Shown here piece after piece: positions 60,614 through 64,000 of a stretch of DNA of 64,000 nt. The notes below the pieces were generated by a model. It made no database searches and was not told where the DNA came from. It was given only the letters and a program-made list of their open reading frames with translations. Numbering within the stretch: position 1 is the first letter of the stretch; every line of letters starts with the position of its first letter. The DNA is from Larix kaempferi (taxonomy: Eukaryota; Streptophyta; Pinopsida; Pinales; Pinaceae): the NCBI GenBank assembly GCA_027924585.1, contig BSBM01001668.1, forward strand, positions 1 through 64,000, written 5' to 3'. Made by a program: the position numbers and the translations under genes.

Positions 60614-60957
60614 TTCCCCTCCCCTTACATTAGCACTGTCCTCAGTGCTCATCAAAATTGAACAAAAATGGATATGCCACCCTCATGGCATCCTCCAGCT
60701 CCCATGTAGCCTCATCGGGACCGTAGTGCTTCCATTGCACCTTTACCTGTCCGATGGCTCAGTTCCAGAGCAATGTTACCTTCTTGTCTAGGATGCGCAA
60801 TGGATCGGTTTGGAATTCTCCCTCGGGTTCCACCTGGACCAAATCCCAATTAATCACATGGTTAGGATCATGTACATATTTCTTAAGCAAAGAGACATGA
60901 AAAACATTATGATCTTTAGTGCTAGCAGGTAATACAAGTCTATATGCAACTGACCCT
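60614..60957 (-). pseudogene. E8: integrase tail and chromodomain
   Basis: The minus strand reads GSVAYRLVLPASTKDHNVFH, then VSLLKKYVHDPNHVINWDLV, then a TGA (60759-60761, where the family has Arg, so CGA to TGA), then QVKVQWKHYGPDEATWELED and AMRVAYPFLFNFDEH with a natural stop. This is a well-preserved chromodomain (W-K...T-W-E...YP). In the family it targets integration to marked chromatin. The pol is cut at 60957 by E9; all upstream gag-pol must lie beyond E9 or be lost. Confidence 0.82.
60632..60649 (-). promoter_or_regulatory. Pre-PPT hairpin spanning the E8 pol stop codon
   Basis: The minus strand reads AGCACTGAGGACAGTGCT, a perfect 7-bp inverted repeat with an AGGA loop. The TGA inside it is the pol stop. 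It ends 18 nt before the LTR. Confidence 0.72.
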
Positions 60958-62404
60958 TGTAATACCTCAATTTTGACCCTTATGAAATATTGGCTTCTAA
61001 TGTAAATATTGTATACACACGTTGTATGTTTTCCTAGCGTGGAGCTCAAGGCCAAGGCCCCGCTAGTGAAAGCCTGAATTTTGATTAAAAGGCAAGCATT
61101 GATATTTTGATGCCCATGTGCTCTTAAGCCATGGAAATTGTAAAATGGATGTAAATAAACATCATGCAATATAAAATACCAAAACTGGCTACGGAGGCAA
61201 CAAATGAGAAGGGGCCACGTGTATCCACTAGGGAGTGGTGAGGGGGTAGTGGGATTGAACCATAGGCTGCCATATGTCACATTGAGAACCCATTTGACTT
61301 ACCTTGCTGACATTTATTTCTGTTGTAAGGAAGTGGTTGAGAATTTCAGTCCATGGCTTCAATGGAGCATGGGCAACCCAGAAATTCGTATGGCAGAGTA
61401 TGGGCTCTGTTTTCTTGTACCACAAGTCACTCAAACTCATGGGAGGTTGCTTCTTCCTCATCCCCATTCCATTGTGGAAGTTACCAGCACCATTTTCCAT
61501 CCAAAAACGAATTGCCAGCAGAGTGAAAAACCAGAAATCGCGACTTTGAAAGAACCCACGTTTTGAAGAGCCAAAAACGCCCAGATTTGGCATTAGACAG
61601 TGAAATCCAATGGGGGATCCATTGGTATGAACCTTGGGGCGAATTTGGGAGCATTAGTTATCCCGAAATCCATGGGAATACCCAGTTTTAACTGCCCAGA
61701 AAATCAGTGACGGATTGGGGGTTATTTGTGACAGAGTTGTGAGAAATCCAAGAGTGGATGTATGAACAGAGGATGGGATTGCTGAGTCCAGCTTGAAGTG
61801 TATGTGGCTCTGGGATTGAGCTCAGGGGACTAGCATCCTCCTCCACCTCCTATTGCATGCTTGAAAAATCCAACTATGTGTTGGCTTAGCATGTCTGTTT
61901 GAGTGAAACCCTAACTGTGAGTGAGCCATCTAGTTCCTCCTTAGTGGATACACAGCCCAGCTCGAGGGTGATCTCTCAGCTGAAAGAATACAGGCTGGAC
62001 AGAGATCTATGGTTGGGTGGAACGTTGCTCTCACGTAGCCAGTCGTTGCACATTTGTGTAAAAGATAAGTATTCTTGTGAATTAAATTATATACAATCTG
62101 TGTTCTGCAATGTGGTATTTGAATGATTATTCTGCATGTTAATGAAATCGATATGAAATAGCATAAGAAGGGGATTGAATTCTCTGCCTGTTGATTGCTT
62201 GAGATAAATATGCTGATGCGAGTCTATGCTTCTGTGTATTATTATGTTTAATTCCGCTATGTTTATATTGAGTTGAATCTGCATACAGAAGTTTTTAATT
62301 GTTATGAACTTATGAGAAATAATACTGGGGCTAAGTATGCCAAAAGCCCCAATGTGTTGTTAATGTTTCCTTCCATGCATTTGATGATGGAAGGGGATGT
62401 TACA
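60958..62404 (+). repeat. E9 5' LTR
   Basis: 1447 bp, TGTAATACCT to GGGGATGTTACA, followed by a PBS. It is inserted in E8 pol (left flank ACCCT at 60953-60957). It contains the GGAGCTCAAGGCCAAGG core. Antisense and sense frames at 61204-61593 have no domain. The right target duplication lies outside the window. Confidence 0.82.
61039..61068 (+). promoter_or_regulatory. Conserved LTR core in E9
   Basis: GTGGAGCTCAAGGCCAAGGC followed by CCCGC. GCTCAAGGCC starts 86 nt into the LTR. ATGTAAATATTGTA, just upstream (about 60998-61011), is also shared with E8. Confidence 0.7.
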
Positions 62405-62407
62405 GAG

Positions 62408-62428
62408 TGGTATCAGAGCTCTAGGTTC
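62408..62428 (+). other. E9 primer-binding site
   Basis: TGGTATCAGAGCTCTAGGTT three bases after the LTR. The first 12 nt match the complement of the initiator tRNA-Met 3' end. Confidence 0.85.
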
Positions 62429-63485
62429 AACACTGCGGCTGTTGGGCCCTTCACAGAGATATAAATCATTGTGTGTACATGCATTTTGTATTTGGAACTA
62501 AAATGCATTAAAGAAACCTCAAGATTGCATGGCTTCTATTTGTTGGAATGGGAATTCATTTCCATGACTGTTTGGGGATTTTTGCAAGCTGCTTGCATTG
62601 ATTGCATTCTATGAAATAGAGGAAGGAGCGAGAAAATTCATTTTTAGGACGAATGCTTGCTCTAATTTGTCCCCAATGCTGTAGCATTCAGTTTGTATTT
62701 GTCTGTTTGCCTCCATGGAGGAGAGAAAGGAGGGGCAACTTCTGCCATCTTATATTGTTTTGTTGTTGTTGTTGTTAATTGCTGTGCATAGGAGATGATG
62801 CATCATGTGCTTGAGACCTTGATTAATGATGAATCCATGTTCCTTAAATGTCCATGATGCTTTGAATGCATGAACTTGAATGTTGAGAGCATGGCTGGAA
62901 ATGAGTTCTGTTTGTTTAAAAGCATGAATAATCAGTTGTTACAGCCCCATGTCTTAATGATGATTGTTAATTACAATGAATCCACATTGTGTGGCCAATT
63001 GATGGTTTTCAGAAGTGAGGAAAGCCTGCAAATTACGCCCTTATGCTCATGAGTCTCCTTACCCATGCTTGTTGGCTGCTTGGAGATTAATTGTGAATCC
63101 ATTGGTTGGATTGTTGAATGTGAAATGAAAAGAAAATCCCTTATTAGAGATGCAAGTTCTTGTCATTCTCTTACTATTTTTATGCAAGTTTTTATGCAAG
63201 TCTGATCTGTAGTAGTTCACCTCTGTAAGGGGATGAAAGAGCATATTCCAGAAAATTTTCTAACTGTTGTGAAAAGTTGCAGTTGCAGGAAGAGACAGAA
63301 TGGTTTTGATGTAAAATTTGGAAGTTGGGGGCGGCATTTTGATTGGGAAAAATGACAGGGTCAAATTTCTCAGATGTAGCAGAGGATTACACCATTGCAT
63401 AGACCTCTCCAAGAGCTTTCCAACGGTACCAAATTCGTCCAATTTGGTTAAGGGACGAGAGAGATATGACCCCCGCAAGCACGCG
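62429..63485 (+). mobile_element. E9 leader or interior, non-coding
   Basis: About 1.05 kb between PBS and minisatellite. Stops occur in all frames; small frames such as 62870-63052 show no gag motif. A (GTT)n stretch lies near 62760-62777. The element continues to the right edge, so coding sequence may start beyond 64000, or E9 may be non-autonomous. Confidence 0.6.
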
Positions 63486-63991
63486 GATTGCGCGCAGATT
63501 GCGTGCGGATTGCGCGCAGATTGCGTGCGGGTTGCACGTGGATTGCACGCGGATCGCGCACAGATTGTGCGCGGATTGCACGCGGATCGCGCACAGATTG
63601 CGCGTGGATTGCGCGCAGATTGCGTGCGGGTTGCGCGTGGATTGCGCGCGGATCACGCACAGATTGTGCGCGGATTGCGTGCGGATCGCGCACAGATTAC
63701 GCGCAGATCGCGCACAGATTGCGCGCGGATTGCACGCAGATTGCGTGCGGGTTGCGCGTGGATTGCGCGCGGATCGCGCACAGATTGTGCGCGGATTGCG
63801 CACAGATTACGCGCAGATCGCGCACAGATTGCGCGCGGATTGTGCGCAGATTGCGTGCGGGTTGCGCGTGGATTGCGCGCGGATCACGCACAGATTATGC
63901 ACGGATTGCGCACAGATTACGCGCGGATCGCGCACAGATTGCGCGCGGATTGCGTGCGGGTCGCGCACAGATTGCGCGTGGATTGCGCGCA
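63486..63991. repeat. 11-bp CpG-rich minisatellite, 46 units
   Basis: Consensus GATTGCGCGCG with variants such as GATCGCGCACA, GGTTGCGCGTG and GATTACGCGCA. I count 46 consecutive units with no insertion or deletion; a 47th degenerate unit runs off the window. The GGTTGCGCGTG variant returns at units 5, 14, 25 and 35, a higher-order step of 9-11 units (about 100-120 bp). Eleven is not a multiple of three, so all frames give an 11-residue repeat (Arg, Ala, Asn, Ile, Cys), which explains the long antisense frames at 63387-63891; they are not genes. CpG density is far above that of the rest of the window. Confidence 0.95.
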
Positions 63992-64000
63992 GATGGCGTA

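Noticed and set aside
63387-63891. Antisense Arg/Ala/Asn-rich frames of 64-138 codons
   Set aside because: They are read-through of an 11-bp minisatellite, which gives the same 11-residue repeat in every frame; no start context or domain.

Overview
The window is repeat-dominated nuclear DNA of a seed plant. I found no intact host gene, no rRNA or tRNA gene and no CRISPR. The density of old, nested, long-LTR retrotransposons, the AT-rich filler and the style of the copia and chromovirus proteins suggest a very large genome such as a gymnosperm's. That assignment is inference; no species marker is visible.

Layout. 1-8955: a purine-strand, satellite-like tract with almost no cytosine on the + strand, made of degenerate tandem blocks rich in (GA)n, (GT)n and GGGTTAG-type words. 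8956-18988: AT-rich, gene-poor DNA holding a long inverted repeat pair (about 9.11-9.50 kb and 17.85-18.26 kb), local duplications and one possible exon remnant. 18989-19849: a non-autonomous hAT-like DNA transposon. 20168-36398: a LARD-like LTR retrotransposon (E1) with 3.7 kb LTRs, a 3.3 kb non-coding interior and perfect AAAGT target duplications. A minus-strand gag-only Ty3/gypsy element (E2, 30388-35937) is inserted in its 3' LTR. 36404-44648: minus-strand chromovirus remnants (E3 and the 3' LTR of E4), with a 44-bp hairpin repeat array at 40.3-40.6 kb. 44649-48845: decayed minus-strand chromovirus pol (E4) split by a solo LTR (45086-46912, AAGGT duplications). 48846-57857: a minus-strand Ty1/copia element (E5) whose integrase is split by a + strand Ty3/gypsy element (E6, 51277-55661, GAACA duplications). 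58683-58990: a probable CACTA transposase remnant. 58996-60957: 3' LTR and pol tail of a minus-strand chromovirus (E8), cut by a + strand LTR element (E9) that starts at 60958 and runs off the window. E9 carries a 46-copy, indel-free, 11-bp CpG-rich minisatellite (63486-63991).

Cross-cutting signals. (1) Four Ty3/gypsy elements keep an 18-nt inverted repeat with an AGGA loop 18-20 nt before the 3' LTR; in E8 it spans the pol stop codon. (2) Three LTR families share a GGAGCTCAAGGCCAAGG core about 75-90 nt inside the LTR 5' end. (3) Nearly all nonsense codons that I can place against conserved family motifs are CAG, CAA or CGA changed to a stop, as expected if methylated cytosines deaminated. 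Nothing here forms an operon or pathway. The 'system' is a layered retrotransposon landscape whose insertion order can be read from nesting and target duplications.
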